Shown in pieces: positions 23,909 to 35,966 of a stretch of 64,000 nt of DNA. The notes below the pieces were generated by a model. It had not been told where the DNA came from and searched no databases. It worked only from the letters and a program-made list of their open reading frames with translations. The stretch comes from Colletotrichum lupini (taxonomy: Eukaryota > Ascomycota > Sordariomycetes > Glomerellales > Glomerellaceae): NCBI RefSeq assembly GCF_023278565.1, contig NC_064675.1, positions 5,208,001-5,272,000 on the forward strand. The letters run 5' to 3'. The translations under genes were made by a program, and so were the position numbers. The stretch's first letter is position 1. Every line of letters starts with the position of its first letter.

Positions 23909-24669
23909 GCGTGACGACGACGACGATGAGGGACGTTTTTGTCACGTCTTCTTTTTTTACGAACCGACCGAAAGGAGGAGGGTGATCCCCCATCCCATCG
24001 AGGGATAGGAGAAGATGGAGAAAAAAAAGCCAACCACCCGGATGAGGAGAAAGAAAGACAAAATGCTAATCGAATCGAAGAACGGGCCTCTCTCTTCTCT
24101 CCGCTCTCCTTCAGCAGAGACAAGAGTTGGCTTTGGGGGGCTTTGTTTTTATACACGGGCGTTCAGGGATACAAAAGGGCTATTTAGCATCGACGGCGTT
24201 TGGTGGCTCTGAGAAGGAATACCACAAAAAGTTATTCAAGGTCCAGATTGGTTCAGATCGGTTCCTCCGTCATCTCAGCCGCCACCTTCCCTCCCGTCTT
24301 GTGGATGCGATGCCGTATCCTCTCAGCCTGTGTTGTCTGGTATAGCCATCCGGATGTACTCCACGATCTCGAGGCTACTCGACACTGTCTAGAGTGAATA
24401 GCGGCATGCTAACAGAATTGCGTGCCATCACATTGTCGCATCCCCCTTTCTCAGAACAAAGGAGTAAGCGAAATAGACATGGCGAATCCAAGCTTACAAG
24501 CTGTCAAATCTCCTACATGCTCTCAAGAATTGCAAGTGAAATCGCCCAAGACGAGCGTCGCGGGTATCAATGCTTCTCAAATGTTGTACAAACGAAACCA
24601 CCCTAACTCCATATATCCCGCAATCCCATCACCGGCAACGTACACACCGCTTGGGGGATGCCATGCCCT
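23909..24669. other. Convergent intergenic region
   Basis: Shared 3' flank of RLP24 (+) and the GRGGxGN protein gene (-). Short frames on both strands are not convincing. Confidence 0.5.
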
Positions 24670-25221
24670 TCAAGCACCCTCTTCCTCCTTCTTGGTAGTA
24701 TGGTGAAAAGCCTTGGGCGGCATGGGCAAACCGGCCTCGACGTCCTCGATAATCTTCTTCTCGAGCGCCTCCTTGCGCTTCACCTCCTCCTCCTCGCTCG
24801 CCTCGGCGCCAGGCACAACGCCTCCCGTATAGTTGCCGGCGCCGCCGCGGCCAGAAGCACCCCTCGCCGCCGATCGCGCAATGCTGGCATTCACGGCCGC
24901 CTGTGTCTTGCTCGCGAGCTCCTCTTGCTGCTTGGTGCCGGGGAGAGAAGTCGGGTCCACGTAGTTGCCCGATCCTCCTCGTCCCGCGCGCACGTAGCCG
25001 GTCGAGGTCGGTGATGTCGAGGAAGCGGCGACGTCGGTCGACTTTTGTGCCTCAATGTCCTGTTTGCCGTGGATCATTTTGGGTAAGCTACGAATTGCTC
25101 TTGAAGGACAGACCGTCTCGCGTGTTACCTCTGGCTTGGCCTTTTCAGCATCGTCCACGTCCTTCTTTGAGAAGAAGTTCCCTGAGCCTCCCCTCCCTAC
25201 TTTACGGAATACATCGGACAT
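24670..25221 (-). CDS. Small fungal protein with GRGGxGN repeats (DUF3602-like)
   Basis: Two exons are likely (25221-25129 and 25059-24670), giving 160 aa. The 69-bp intron has good borders (GTAACA..ACAG), is a multiple of three and has no in-frame stop, so the unspliced frame would also encode a 183-aa protein. The N-terminus is MSDVFRKVGRGGSGNFFSKK. The GRGG[SA]GN motif occurs three times (near residues 9, 67 and 110 in the spliced form), a pattern known from fungal DUF3602 proteins of unknown function. The C-terminus is acidic and lysine-rich (EASEEEEVKRKEALEKKIIEDVEAGLPMPP). The glycine-rich repeats suggest a disordered, possibly RNA-binding protein, but that is inference. Confidence 0.82.
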   Translation of the reverse strand: MSDVFRKVGRGGSGNFFSKKDVDDAEKAKPEVTRETVCPSRAIRSLPKMIHGKQDIEAQKSTDVAASSTSPTSTGYVRAGRGGSGNYVDPTSLPGTKQQEELASKTQAAVNASIARSAARGASGRGGAGNYTGGVVPGAEASEEEEVKRKEALEKKIIEDVEAGLPMPPKAFHHTTKKEEEGA

Positions 25222-26103
25222 GGTCGTTGCGACGGGGGATCCTCGAGCTTGGTGCTGCGGGCGAAATGGGACTACGATGCGACTGGGTCTGGCGGGATAC
25301 TACAGAAAGTTCGGAGCAATCTGGGAAACGACTACCGCAAAAGAAGGGATACGAAACAGTCGAAAATGTGTAATGAACAAGATAAAAATGCGGTACAGAG
25401 ATCCAAAAAATGCTGCCTGGTATCTCTGGGCAAATGGTTCAACAAGAAAAAGTGACGTTCAGTTTTGGTGTAATTGGCAATCCCTATCGGCTAGCCACTT
25501 GCATAGTGTGGCGCCGCGGGGTTAATCAAACGCTGCGTGGGATGGGCCACTTTATCAAGTGTACGCAGTCGGGCTTCCGAGAGACGGGAAATCATTCCAG
25601 TTTATCGACAACAGACATTCCTGAACACAGGGTTGCTGAGCGCCGGTTGCCCCGAGTCTTCAGGGAATAGCTTTTATGTTTCTCGTATGGCTCCCTTTAT
25701 GGCAGTATATTTCCCCCTCGGGACAATACGCGTGCGGCTCAACAAGGCCAAAGACAGCTCACGCAACGCAGCACTCGCTTGTCGATCGCTGCATCCGGAC
25801 ATGAAATGCCATTCATTGTTCCTGGATCTTCCATGTGCTGCTGTCAAGGGATAATTCTGCTCGGCTTCGGACAGGTTGAGCGAGAGATCGACAGGTACGT
25901 CGGCCAGGATACATGACTTCGTTAAGTCTTCAACAATAGCAGTGCCTTGCAAAGATCTCTTTGGCGCATTTTCATCGTCGGGACTGAGAGAAGTGCTCTG
26001 CGAGATCCCAAGCTGTCAGCTATTCCCGAAAGGTGGCTGCTGCGAGACTTTCCCATTGCAGCTCTCGCGATGAGCTCTACCACCTTAGCCAGCCCAAGGG
26101 TCC

Positions 26104-26105
<2 letters not shown>

Positions 26106-26141
<36 letters not shown>

Positions 26142-26249
26142 CCCGGGGCGGCGCCCGCACGGGGGGGCGCAAAACAACGCCCCCCCCCCCCCCCCCCACC
26201 TCCCCCCCCCCCCCCCCCCCCCACGGCCCCCACCCCCCCCCCCCCCCCC
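26106..26249. repeat. Interrupted poly-C tracts
   Basis: Runs of C up to 33 long (26106-26138), followed by further C tracts near 26180-26197, 26202-26222 and 26233-26249. They are broken by short GC-rich pieces such as GGGGCGGCGCCCGCAC. Such runs are rare in fungal DNA and look like a sequencing or gap-filling artefact. Confidence 0.8.
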
Positions 26250-29200
26250 TCTCTCCAGTCTCTTTGTGTGAAGGGGGAGCGGAACGCACGGGAGTGGTAG
26301 CACCAAAAACCTTCTCCCGATCCCCGATGAACCTTCCCTACGGTTCGGCGCTTCTCTATTAATACATAAAGAAAAAGAGGTCCAACATAAGTGAATAGCA
26401 TCATCCCACGTGGAATGCCTTTGCTGACGCAGGTACGCTGGAAATCGGACTGGTAAAAGCAAAACCACGAACGCTTTGCCTGGGGATGCCGTGGGCGTCT
26501 CTCACACGTCTTTCCAATGATAGGTGAAGAGGCCCCCATTTCTATCTCAGAGAAAGATACATGACAGTACGAAAGTGTACCTGTGTGGTATCCACTCTCG
26601 TAGACAGGGTTTTTGATAGCGACACGCATCCGACGGAGACTGGAGGGGGTGATGTGCAGCTGCGGCAAGAGGGGCGAGTTGGCCAGACGCGTTGATCAAC
26701 CTAGTCCGTTTGTGAAAGTGGCATCCACAGGTGTCTCCGCTGTTCTTCTGTTCTCGTCGTGACAGCGCGCGGGGATGACAACGTAGCAGATACCATGCTG
26801 GACCGTTTCCGAGAGGAGCTGAGGTGATAAATCCCAGGCATCCGTATCTTGGTGGAAAGATAGGAAAAAAGACGAATTCCCATACTCACGTAAGACAGTA
26901 AGACGGGGCGCAGCGCAACTCTGTCCTTTTTTTTTTCTTTTTTTCTTAACGCTCAGTCCTATGACCCGTGGGAACAGGCATCTGCTTGTTCCGTGTCTCG
27001 ACTCTCTCTCAAGGCGCGAGGTCGGCCGCGAAGCTGTCACCTCACCTGGTAAACCTTATCTCCCTCGCGTGCAGGGCTGCGCCTTTACAGAGAGTCCGCC
27101 GGCACAACCGTTTTGTGAAATTGTGCGGCCGGCGACGATCGGCGGGGGTTGTTGCCTCGATGGGAGAGCTTTTATGCATGGAGAAACCAGCTTCGGGATG
27201 GCATGGCACTGCTCAGAGAGTGAGGGGTGCAGCTGCAATGGAACAGGGCAGGACCCTGGCACACTTGTCTCGACTGCCCTACTGCCGTGCTGCTGAAGTT
27301 TTGGGAGCAATCGACGATTTGGCCCGGTGGCTCCCTTTCAACCCGCTCGATGTGCTAGGACAGCCCTGTAACAGTGAGAGGCCGAAGTGTGATAAAGTTG
27401 GCGATCGACAACACGTTGACAGTTTCGCGGTGGAGTTGCCATTGGGGTGTTGCCCTTAGTGTGCTTTTGTTTTGCGCAAACCAGCTTCAGAGTCTGAAAA
27501 AAAATACGGAGTAGTCGGAGTGTGCGCCGATGCGCTTGAATACTATGATTTGTCGAGGGACAATGTTGGGAGAATGCTTAGTCGTACCTGGTCGTCTTGT
27601 GGGAACCCTTTGTCGATCACAGATCATGGGTATAGGGCACGACGAGCTGATGCCAACGTGGTTCTTGCGTTAATCAGACGCAGATGAAGTCGACCTCGAA
27701 ATGCGACCTTGAACAATTGCCCTCTTCAGTCGGCGGCCAACAAGGCATCCCCGTACTGTGTCTGTTGTAGAATATGGAGATCATGCCTACTCAGTCTATG
27801 TAGAGACCATTTTGCATGTGTTACACAGCATTGCTAGCTGTCGTCGATAATTGGTTGGGCCGTTGAACAATGTTTCTTCCATCTCGATTTCTCTCAGCGC
27901 AACGACAACACCGCTAGCGCTTCCGAGAGCCTTGCTAGAGGCAAGCTTGCGCCTGTTGCTTCTGAGAGTTGATTTCTAAAGTAATTTGGCACCGGCCAAA
28001 GCCAGCTTTCGGTGACGTCCATTTCAAGATAGTCGAGTCTCACTAGTTGTGCTTTCTAATCTCCTAGACACTGGTTGCAGTTCCTTTGGTTCAGTTAGCC
28101 ACCTCCAATGGTAGCGGGCGTGGATACCGGTGAAGGGGTTGAGACTGTCAAAGAATCAAGATGTGAAGCATAGGCGGGAGGCTGGCCTAAAGACGTCAAG
28201 CCTGCTGGCGTTACGGGAGATCCCAGAGTCCCAAGTCGATGCCACAAGGACAGTTTTGTGATATCTTTTTCCTGAGACAAGAGCGGCTCGTCGACGCTGG
28301 GGAAACACCGGAGACATAGGTACCAACGGCAGAAACCGAGGAGATATTTTGCATGCGTTCAAAGCGTCACTTTCGGTGACTGAAACTCTGGTCACCCAGG
28401 CCTGGACTTGAACCGCTGCGCCCAGTGACGCACTAGCTGCATAGTGAACTTAGGTAATGCCTATGAAGGCGAGGTTGGCTGTATCCAAGATTCGGGCAGA
28501 GCGTGCGTGTGTCTTTCTCGCGTGCGGTGTGGCTTGGCCATCTCCGGACATTGGCGAGTAGATTGATGTTGGAGGATATCTCTGCTGACGATCTTGGGAC
28601 TGCGTTACCAATGCCTAGCCCAGGCTGAGCGATGGCATCCAGGAAACAATAGTGTCAAGTGGCAAAAGCATCCCATTCTGATTCTGGCCGGTCAGAGGCA
28701 AGAGTAGGCAGCATAAGCGACGGTCTGCGTCGGGGAGCGCAATAATGACGGGGTGGACGACGTTCCGCCAGAGGCACGAGAATCCACCCGACTTGCCCAG
28801 AGCAGAAGCCCGCATGGCGCCCGATGGAGGAGGGGAGGGGGCCAGCTGACCGTCCCGAATGGCAATGGCGGCCCCCTAGCACGGCGTGAGGGAGACGGAG
28901 ACGAGACCGGACCCAGGACTGACCGTCTGACCGATATCCTGGCCAACAGCTGGACTCTATCAGACTCCAGCGGATTGCCGGTCAGCGGAAGTTCTGGAGA
29001 GCAAGAGTGCTGTTAAGAGACGGCCGACGGCGAAGGGGTGAACTGCTGTTTCCGTACTAAGGACAGTGTAGTAGGCCGGGCCGGAAAGGAAAGCTGTTTG
29101 ATCGGGTTCGCGTTGCTCCAATGCCGCCTCAGTCAACTTCAGGCCAGGCAGACCGACCGTCTCAGCGAACAAGTCCTGTGATTAGTGGTCACTAGGAGGG

Positions 29201-29451
29201 GCCTGTATCTGGTCAGAAGGTGGTGGAGGAGGTGAGCTGGTGGTGGGGAAGCCCCAGGCGTGTGGTTGTGATGTCCGGCTCTGGCGCGGATGATTGGGAG
29301 GACGTTTCGCTGGGGTGTCTGGTTAGTGTGGAGCAAGATGAAAGAGGATGAGAAAGACAAGGAGTGCGAGAGGGGGAAGGGAGGAGTGGGCAAGGGATGG
29401 GGGTGGTGTTATCGTCAACTTACTGTGTGTGGTAAAGTACGGTAGACCGTA

Positions 29452-29476
29452 GTGGTGGTGGTGGACTGGTGGTGGC
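29452..29476. repeat. (GTG)n microsatellite
   Basis: Imperfect GTG/GGT trinucleotide repeat interrupted by one ACT, in non-coding DNA. Confidence 0.6.
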
Positions 29477-32400
29477 TCTCCATCGTCGCAACCCGTTGAT
29501 GGTTGTAGCACGTCTCCAAACCGGACACGAGAGCTTGAACGGCACACGGTGTAGGGCTTTGTTTGTCCGATGTTCTGCCTGTCGTTTCCCATCTGCTTTG
29601 GCCGTGGCCCTTTACGTACCTACTTCTACGGATTGAAGCCGCAGCTGTTGCCCCTGAGTTGACAAAGAATTGAACTCATGTTTGGTCCGCGCTCGAGCAA
29701 ACTACGTCACTGATTGAGATACGGGTGGATTGGGGCTTCCCCAGGAACGTGACTGACCAGGGCACTGTCCCCACTGTGTATTTGTCACGGAATTGTGCAG
29801 ACAGTCAGACAGTGTGCGACGAATTAGCACTGTCCAAGGAGTATATGGAGACACGTACCTTGCCTTGCCCGGGGATTGGATGGCGCTTACCTAAGGTACC
29901 GCTTGCCGGGCCTGCACTGTGTACCTGCGTTGTTTCCCAGCACCAACATGAGGGGCCTTCGTACCTGCCTCGCACCCAACGACTTGTCAACCCAACAACG
30001 CCGTCGAAGAGCTGTCTTCTGCTTGGCTTCCGTGTGATCAACGATCAGCAGAACCGTCCATCGGGGATTTTCTTTATTTTGGATTCTTCATCATTTCTTT
30101 TCCCGTATCTGTTGTATCTGTACTTGCTAATACTCGAGGTTCCTTGCTCCTCGCATTCTCTGAGCCGACTACCGGTAGCCATGCAGATCCAATCAAGAAA
30201 CAACAGGTTTACGATAACGTCGCCTTTTTCGAAGAAAGAAGAACACGAAACAACGATTGTGAAGGACAGAGTACTCGAACCAAAGTGCCAAATCAAAGCC
30301 AAGGCACACAGGTCGGCAATTGTAGAAACACTAGGAGGCATCCACCCGAGTTTCAATAAGACATCTTTCCCATGCCTTTTTGCGCAATGCCTACTCCGTA
30401 CCTTGCCTCCTTGCTTCTTCCCACTTTTGCAGCTTACCATAGACACTCACTACCTACGGAGTATCATGTACTAAGGTTCTCGCGCAGTGCTTCCCAAGCT
30501 TGGGTTTCTGCCGTTGACAACCCCCTCACTGTCTCGCTCATTCGACCAACGCACAGCGCATTGCGCACAGCTCATACAGCTCACAACCTTGAAGCTCGCA
30601 CAACACAACTTTGGCATGACCTGGCATAGGAGCAATGCAAAGCTACTGCCTTCTCCCCCGCGTGCGAACTTCCGTTCCTGATCCGATGGAAACCACCTTC
30701 TCCAGTTAAACGAGACCAGACGCGGCCAATGCTCTCTCTCTCTCCGCCCTATGCCCCAACGCCCCAACCTGATGCTCACTGCTCCAGCCTCCAGCTCTAT
30801 GTCCCGGGAGCAGTCGCCTGTCCTCCCGCCTATGGAGCCACCACGTTAGGGGAGCAGAGCCGTCGTGGGGTGCGACCCAACGCTGAACCTGGCAGTCCGC
30901 CGAAACATGCCACTTGCGGTCGATAGGCCTCTCGCTTCCGACCAAGACACGACATTCTTTGCAACTCATTGGAGCCTGCCTGTTGTCTCAATCATTCCAC
31001 ATCGTTACCTCGCGAACAGAAGACCCCAAGAAGGAGAGAAGCAGAAAAAATAAAAAAAGATTTGGCGGTCACCAGACTAGCAAGGTCCCGACAAGTCTTC
31101 AGACGACTGCGAAGTATCCGTACGGGATCAAGGGAACCAGACAATCAGAGAAATAATTAGGCACTCGAGCCAAACTAAGCCACCCTGGTCTAGCTAGGGA
31201 CCAAGGCACGAGTCCACCTGTGTTGGTGTACGGGCGAGGCGTTTACCAACAAAGGCCGCGTTTCTTTGAGCGTCTCTCTTGTTGGCTTAGTCGTTTGGCA
31301 TAGATCCTAGGGCAGAATTACTCCCATATCACACACACATCCACCGTATATCGTCATATCCGCGCTTATTTCAAGGATCCGGATCATCCAAGTTCAGAGA
31401 GCATCGTGAACAACCGACGAGCGGCGGCGACATCTGCGAGCACTACGAGAGTCGAGAATAAAAGTGCCATACATAAAATTGCCATTTACGATGTGCAACT
31501 CAAGCACGCTATCGGCCCTGGCCATCAATGGGTCTGGGCTCTGGGACGAAGGACGAGGGTTATGGGTTACTGGGATGGATCCATGGGCTCCGTTCACCCC
31601 TCCCCCAGTGACCTTTCCCCGCCGCACCGGCGCCTTACGGACACGTCCATCGCTCGGGAGGCCGACCATCGCTCGCCCATTGCCAAAGGACGACCACGGG
31701 CCATGCTCTATGCTCCTTGTTCCTGGCGCCCGTCCGCTGCGCTCACGGTCATGTCCACTTGCACCTCCCACCACCTGAGAGGTACATGCCAGCGTGCCTT
31801 GGCCCGGTTGCACACTGTGGGACACGGGGAAAGGGGACAAGAAAGGAGTGGAGGTGGAAAGATACCTACAGCAGAGACGGCGATGTAGAGAGAAAGAAGG
31901 AGAGAGACGCGGAGAGAGAGAGAGAGGGCCAGCCAGTCAGTCCCCTTCCCTCGTCCATGAACCCAGCCGCGCACCTCACCCTCACTTCCAACGCCCAAGT
32001 CTACACCCCCGTTCTCTCTCAGCACACACCCAGCCCCACCCATCCTCTCTTCTTTCTCTCTCTCTCCTCTGCCGCTTTCTCCTTCTTTCCCGCCCAGCGT
32101 CGTCGCTCTCTACGAGTTCAAGGTGTGAGGGGGAGTGTCGTGAGTGAGTCTGGTCCTCCTGCTGCGGTACGGTCTTCTACCCCTCCCCTCCCTCCTCCTT
32201 CTGGCTCCTTCATCCTAGCGACCTGGTGGTGCAATACGACCAATGAAGGCTGATGCTCGTCCCCGACCAGCGCTTCTCTTCCATTTCTTTCTGGCAACTT
32301 GTTGGAAAGGGCCGTCTGGACTGTTTCGCCCATTGCTGGACTTTTTGGGTCCTCTCCCAAACGTACTGTCTCGAGCCCACAACTTTTTCTCTCTCACTTC

Positions 32401-32832
32401 AGCTACATACACCTCGATTCAAAGCACAGCATTCAAGCGGAAGGGTAAAGAGAGAGAAAAAGAGTTGAATCCGGCCTGGACCTCGACAGCCCTGTTGATC
32501 ATCAGTCGACTAACCCCAAGGCATCCTGACCGTTCAACACCACCACCACCACACTCACCACATGCTGTCGGCTGGTCCAGCTCGGAGCTACTAGGTACAC
32601 CCGCCCACAGACACACCCCTGCCCAATTGCTGCTCCTCCCCAAAATAATATTATTTCTCGCCCGGAGGCTTGTCTTTGCGACTCACTTTCTACCTGCCCA
32701 TCTGCCTACCACCTTCGAACAACAACACACGATACCGCCGCGTCTACGAATCACTTCACTTTCACAATACTCCAGCCAGGGACAAAGTGTTCGACACTCG
32801 TTGTCGAACCTGTTTAGCATCGGTAGTTGGCA

Positions 32833-34440
32833 ATGGCCTCTTCAAAGGTATGCCCGGAACCGGGATTCCAACCCATGCCCTGCCCTGCTTAGCTCGCTCC
32901 CGACACGCATCTCAACCCAGTCTTGCTGATCACTTCGTCCTCGTTCAGGAAATGCAGCAGACCACAAGGCCATTGAACCAACACCGTCCCTCTCTATCAA
33001 CTGCTTCCTCTTCCGGGCTTACCACACGACAATCCCACTCTCGCACCAACTCCCATTCCATCCTCAGCGGCGCTCTCAATGCCAACCACCGTGTGACTCG
33101 CCGCAAGTCCATGACAAACACCGCCGCAAACGCGGCGGCCATGGCAGCGGCAATCAAGGAAGTGGGCGGCGACAAAGTCACGCCCATTGCCGTCAGCTCT
33201 CGTAGGAACACTGCCTCAAAGAGTGCTGCAGCCCGCGTCGCCATCATCGGGAGTCTTCCCTCGCCCCCAGCGAGTCTGCCGACGCACAAATTCCACTTGG
33301 ATGGAAAGACAGAGATCCACGAGAGCGCCATTGAGGATGACCCAGTCATCGGGTCAGCCGACGAAGGCGATGATAATGCTCAAAAGGCTCGTATTCGTCG
33401 CGCCAGCGATGGTCAGCCTCTCGTAAAGGAGGGCAGGAAGTTCAACCGCATCGAGCTCAAGTGCGAGACGTGCGGAAAGGGATACAAGCACAGCAGTTGC
33501 CTGACCAAGCATTTGTTCGTTTCCCTTCCCCAATTCCCTCATTCCGTCCCAAATATTGTCGCGTGGGTTTCGAGACTTGCATGCCGCGTTTCCAACATCA
33601 GGACTAGTCGAGCAGTTCGTTGACTCATTTCTGATCAGGTGGGAACACACTCCCGAATGGTCTCTGACATCCAAGCTGCTTATTTCCAAGCATCAGCAAG
33701 TCCAGCTCCTTGAGGCTGCCTCTGTCTTGTTGACCATGAACCACAAGGAAGAGGGTGATGCGGCGACGCCCCCGGATTCCGCCAAGGATTTCCCTAGTGA
33801 CCAAGAAGAGTCGACTTCTCCCGCTGCTTCTGGATATTCAGACGAGCGACACAGCTCTGCCGATACCACCCCACCTCCTCAATTGGAGGGATTCTCGTCG
33901 TCGGATCGTTCGTTCGCGAAGCGGTACGGGTCCGCAAGTGGATTTGGTCGTTCATACCAGTCTGCGCCGTCCATCAACCCTCTCGTGACAGGCAGCATGC
34001 CACGTGGAACAGGATTTTCTTCACACTTTCGTCAAACCAGCCAGGACCAACGACCGCCGTCGTCAGGAAGAAATGCCACCGGACAAGAAGATCAGGATCT
34101 GGCAGCGGCTGTGGAGCTTCTTAGTTGCAGCTTCAACAGCAACAACGGAAGAACAGTGCAGCTTCCAGCGGACGCTCCTCCTGTGCCCCCGCTACCGGCG
34201 CAATATCTCGACCAGGCGGCATCTTTCTCGAGTGCTGGGTTCAGCGCAGGTTTCAGTGCCGGATTCCTCAACAGCTTCCCTAGCAGGCAGCCAGAGAGCT
34301 TCACACGAGGCGAGGTCCGCGGCTCGGATGTCAAGATGGAAGACAGCGACAGCGTGATGGACGATGATGACTTTGACCGCCGATCTCGATCTCGAAGCGA
34401 CGAAGATGACGACGGCGTCTTCGGACGTATGGAGGAATAG
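32833..34440 (+). CDS. C2H2 zinc-finger protein, probable transcription factor
   Basis: Three exons (32833-32847, 32949-33514, 33639-34440) give 460 aa. Exon 1 is 15 nt (MASSK), and splicing continues EMQQTTRPLNQHRPSLSTASSSG. The single finger is split by intron 2: ELKCETCGKGYKHSSCLTKHLWEHTPEWS, a C-x2-C-x12-H-x3-H finger at about residues 184-204. It runs into a conserved-looking helical segment SKLLISKHQQVQLLEAASVLL. The N-terminal region is Ser/Thr- and basic-rich, with an Ala-rich stretch (NAAAMAAAI) and LPSPP. The C-terminal half is Ser/Pro-rich, with an acidic end and a DRRSRSRSDEDD tail. This single-finger layout is known in uncharacterised filamentous-fungal C2H2 proteins. DNA binding is inferred and targets are unknown. 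The intron 2 donor is GTTCGT, as in KU80. Confidence 0.85.
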
Positions 34441-35966
34441 CGAAACTCCGTTCCACGATTGATGCCGACGATATCTGAGGAGATGAGTACATAACGAAGA
34501 GGCAAAGTGAGGGAAGGATGTGTTTGTTTTGTACCACCATATACTAAACCCTGTAAATGAGGTGGTTCTGTCTCCGCCGCCGATCTCTCAGCACCAAGGA
34601 GTGGAGGGCCCGGTCTTGCATCATGATCTGGCCCAGCAAGGCAGGTCGATAGGATGGGATCGAGATTGCAACTCCACGAGGTTAAAGTGAGAGACGGAGA
34701 GGGCGTCGAGCGAATGCCCAAAGCTGTCACGCTGATGGTTCTGACGAGACAAACGAGTGCGATGCCCCAAGATTGGCCGCGACGCTCAGTGTTCGGTATG
34801 GAACCAGCATAACGAAATGAAATGAAAAAGATAAAAAGTTCAAAAAGAGCCTGGTTGATATTCGCCGGTGGTGACCTGTGTGACCTCTTGTCTGGATGAA
34901 CAAGAGGACTACTGATCGCGACAAGGTACTTGGGCTTGGAGCGTGGCTAATGTTTACCAACGATGATGGCTGAAGTGACGAGGCAAGCTGGATGGTGGTT
35001 GGTGTGTTGGAACGCCAGCAGCAACCTTAACCAGGCACACCCGGAGCTTTGCTCCCGAAAGGCGAAGATTTGCATGTGAGCTCATCAAGCTTTGAAGATC
35101 ACACAGACAAGACAGACACCAAGCAAAGCAGACGGGGAGGCAAAGATAAGGTAAGGCCAATTTTTGACAAGAGTATAGATAGCATCCTCCTTCCCAAACC
35201 TTGGAAAGCTTTGGGAGGTGGAGGTTCGCATGTATTAAATATTTCTAGAGCGGAAGGGGATGATGGAGAAAGTTGATTCGAAAAGAGGAAATTGAAAACA
35301 AAGAGAGGGAAAGAAGGAAGAAAAAAACGATGGAGGAAAAAGTCTGCAATTACGGATCATGGACGGAGCCAGTAGAAAATATCTATCCTTGGGAGCCCGC
35401 TCACAGTGGAGTTTTCCAGCTTCGCAGGGCGGGCTGCTGAGGCACGGCGGCGGTTGTTTGGTGGCCGGCGGTGTGGGGAAGGAAGGTAGGTAGACCACAG
35501 TAGGACTCGAGAGTTGAGAGAAGGAGGACCCGTTGGTGGCTCTTTCCGGTTGGGTTTTGCCCACTGTTGGACCACACAGCTTACCTCACCAGCTTCCGCG
35601 AGCTGCTGTTACCCCAGCGACGTCACCTTTACCAGTCCGGACAGCTTCTTTCTCCACTCGGCATCATAGGTAAGGTAGACCACTGTCCACAATCCACAGC
35701 AGCTGCCCTGGGCGGAAAAAAACGTACAGGTCTCACATTTTCTTTCCTCTTTGCCCTCGTTGATCTCATCGTGTCGCAAACCGCACATCGCAAACGGCTG
35801 CTGCTGCTCATTTCTCCCACAGCCGCACTGCCTTCTTTTTTCTCGCTTTACCCCTCTCTCACGTCTGCAGCGCGCATCGCCAATCCCGACTTCGAGGTTC
35901 TTGTTACGAACATAACACGTTGTCTCTCCAATCAATACTCACACGCGCAAGCACAGCATACCCAAG
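34441..35966. other. Intergenic region (1.5 kb)
   Basis: 3' flank of the zinc-finger gene and promoter of the downstream membrane-protein gene. No supportable gene was seen. Confidence 0.5.

Larger units (their letters stand above)
25222..32832. other. Gene-poor 7.6-kb region upstream of the zinc-finger gene
   Basis: No supportable coding gene was found in 7.6 kb. It contains the poly-C tracts at 26106-26249, a (GTG)n microsatellite at 29452-29476, a tRNA B-box-like motif near 28391-28420, and three copies of the TACGGAGTA word. From about 31,400 onward it becomes pyrimidine-rich, as expected for a long promoter and 5' untranslated region of the C2H2 gene. Frames such as 29725-30474 have neither codon bias nor domains. 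Non-coding transcripts cannot be excluded. Confidence 0.5.

Noticed and set aside
25922..26668. Minus-strand 248-codon frame with long Gly runs
   Set aside because: It is created by the poly-C tracts; the remaining sequence has no codon bias or domain.
29725..30474. Plus-strand 249-codon frame
   Set aside because: No homology signature, random-looking composition and codon use, and overlapping frames on the other strand; most likely chance.
32670..32832. Upstream extension of the C2H2 frame (start at 32670)
   Set aside because: Reading straight through would cross the intron 32848-32948; the 15-nt exon with a GTATGC donor gives a better model.
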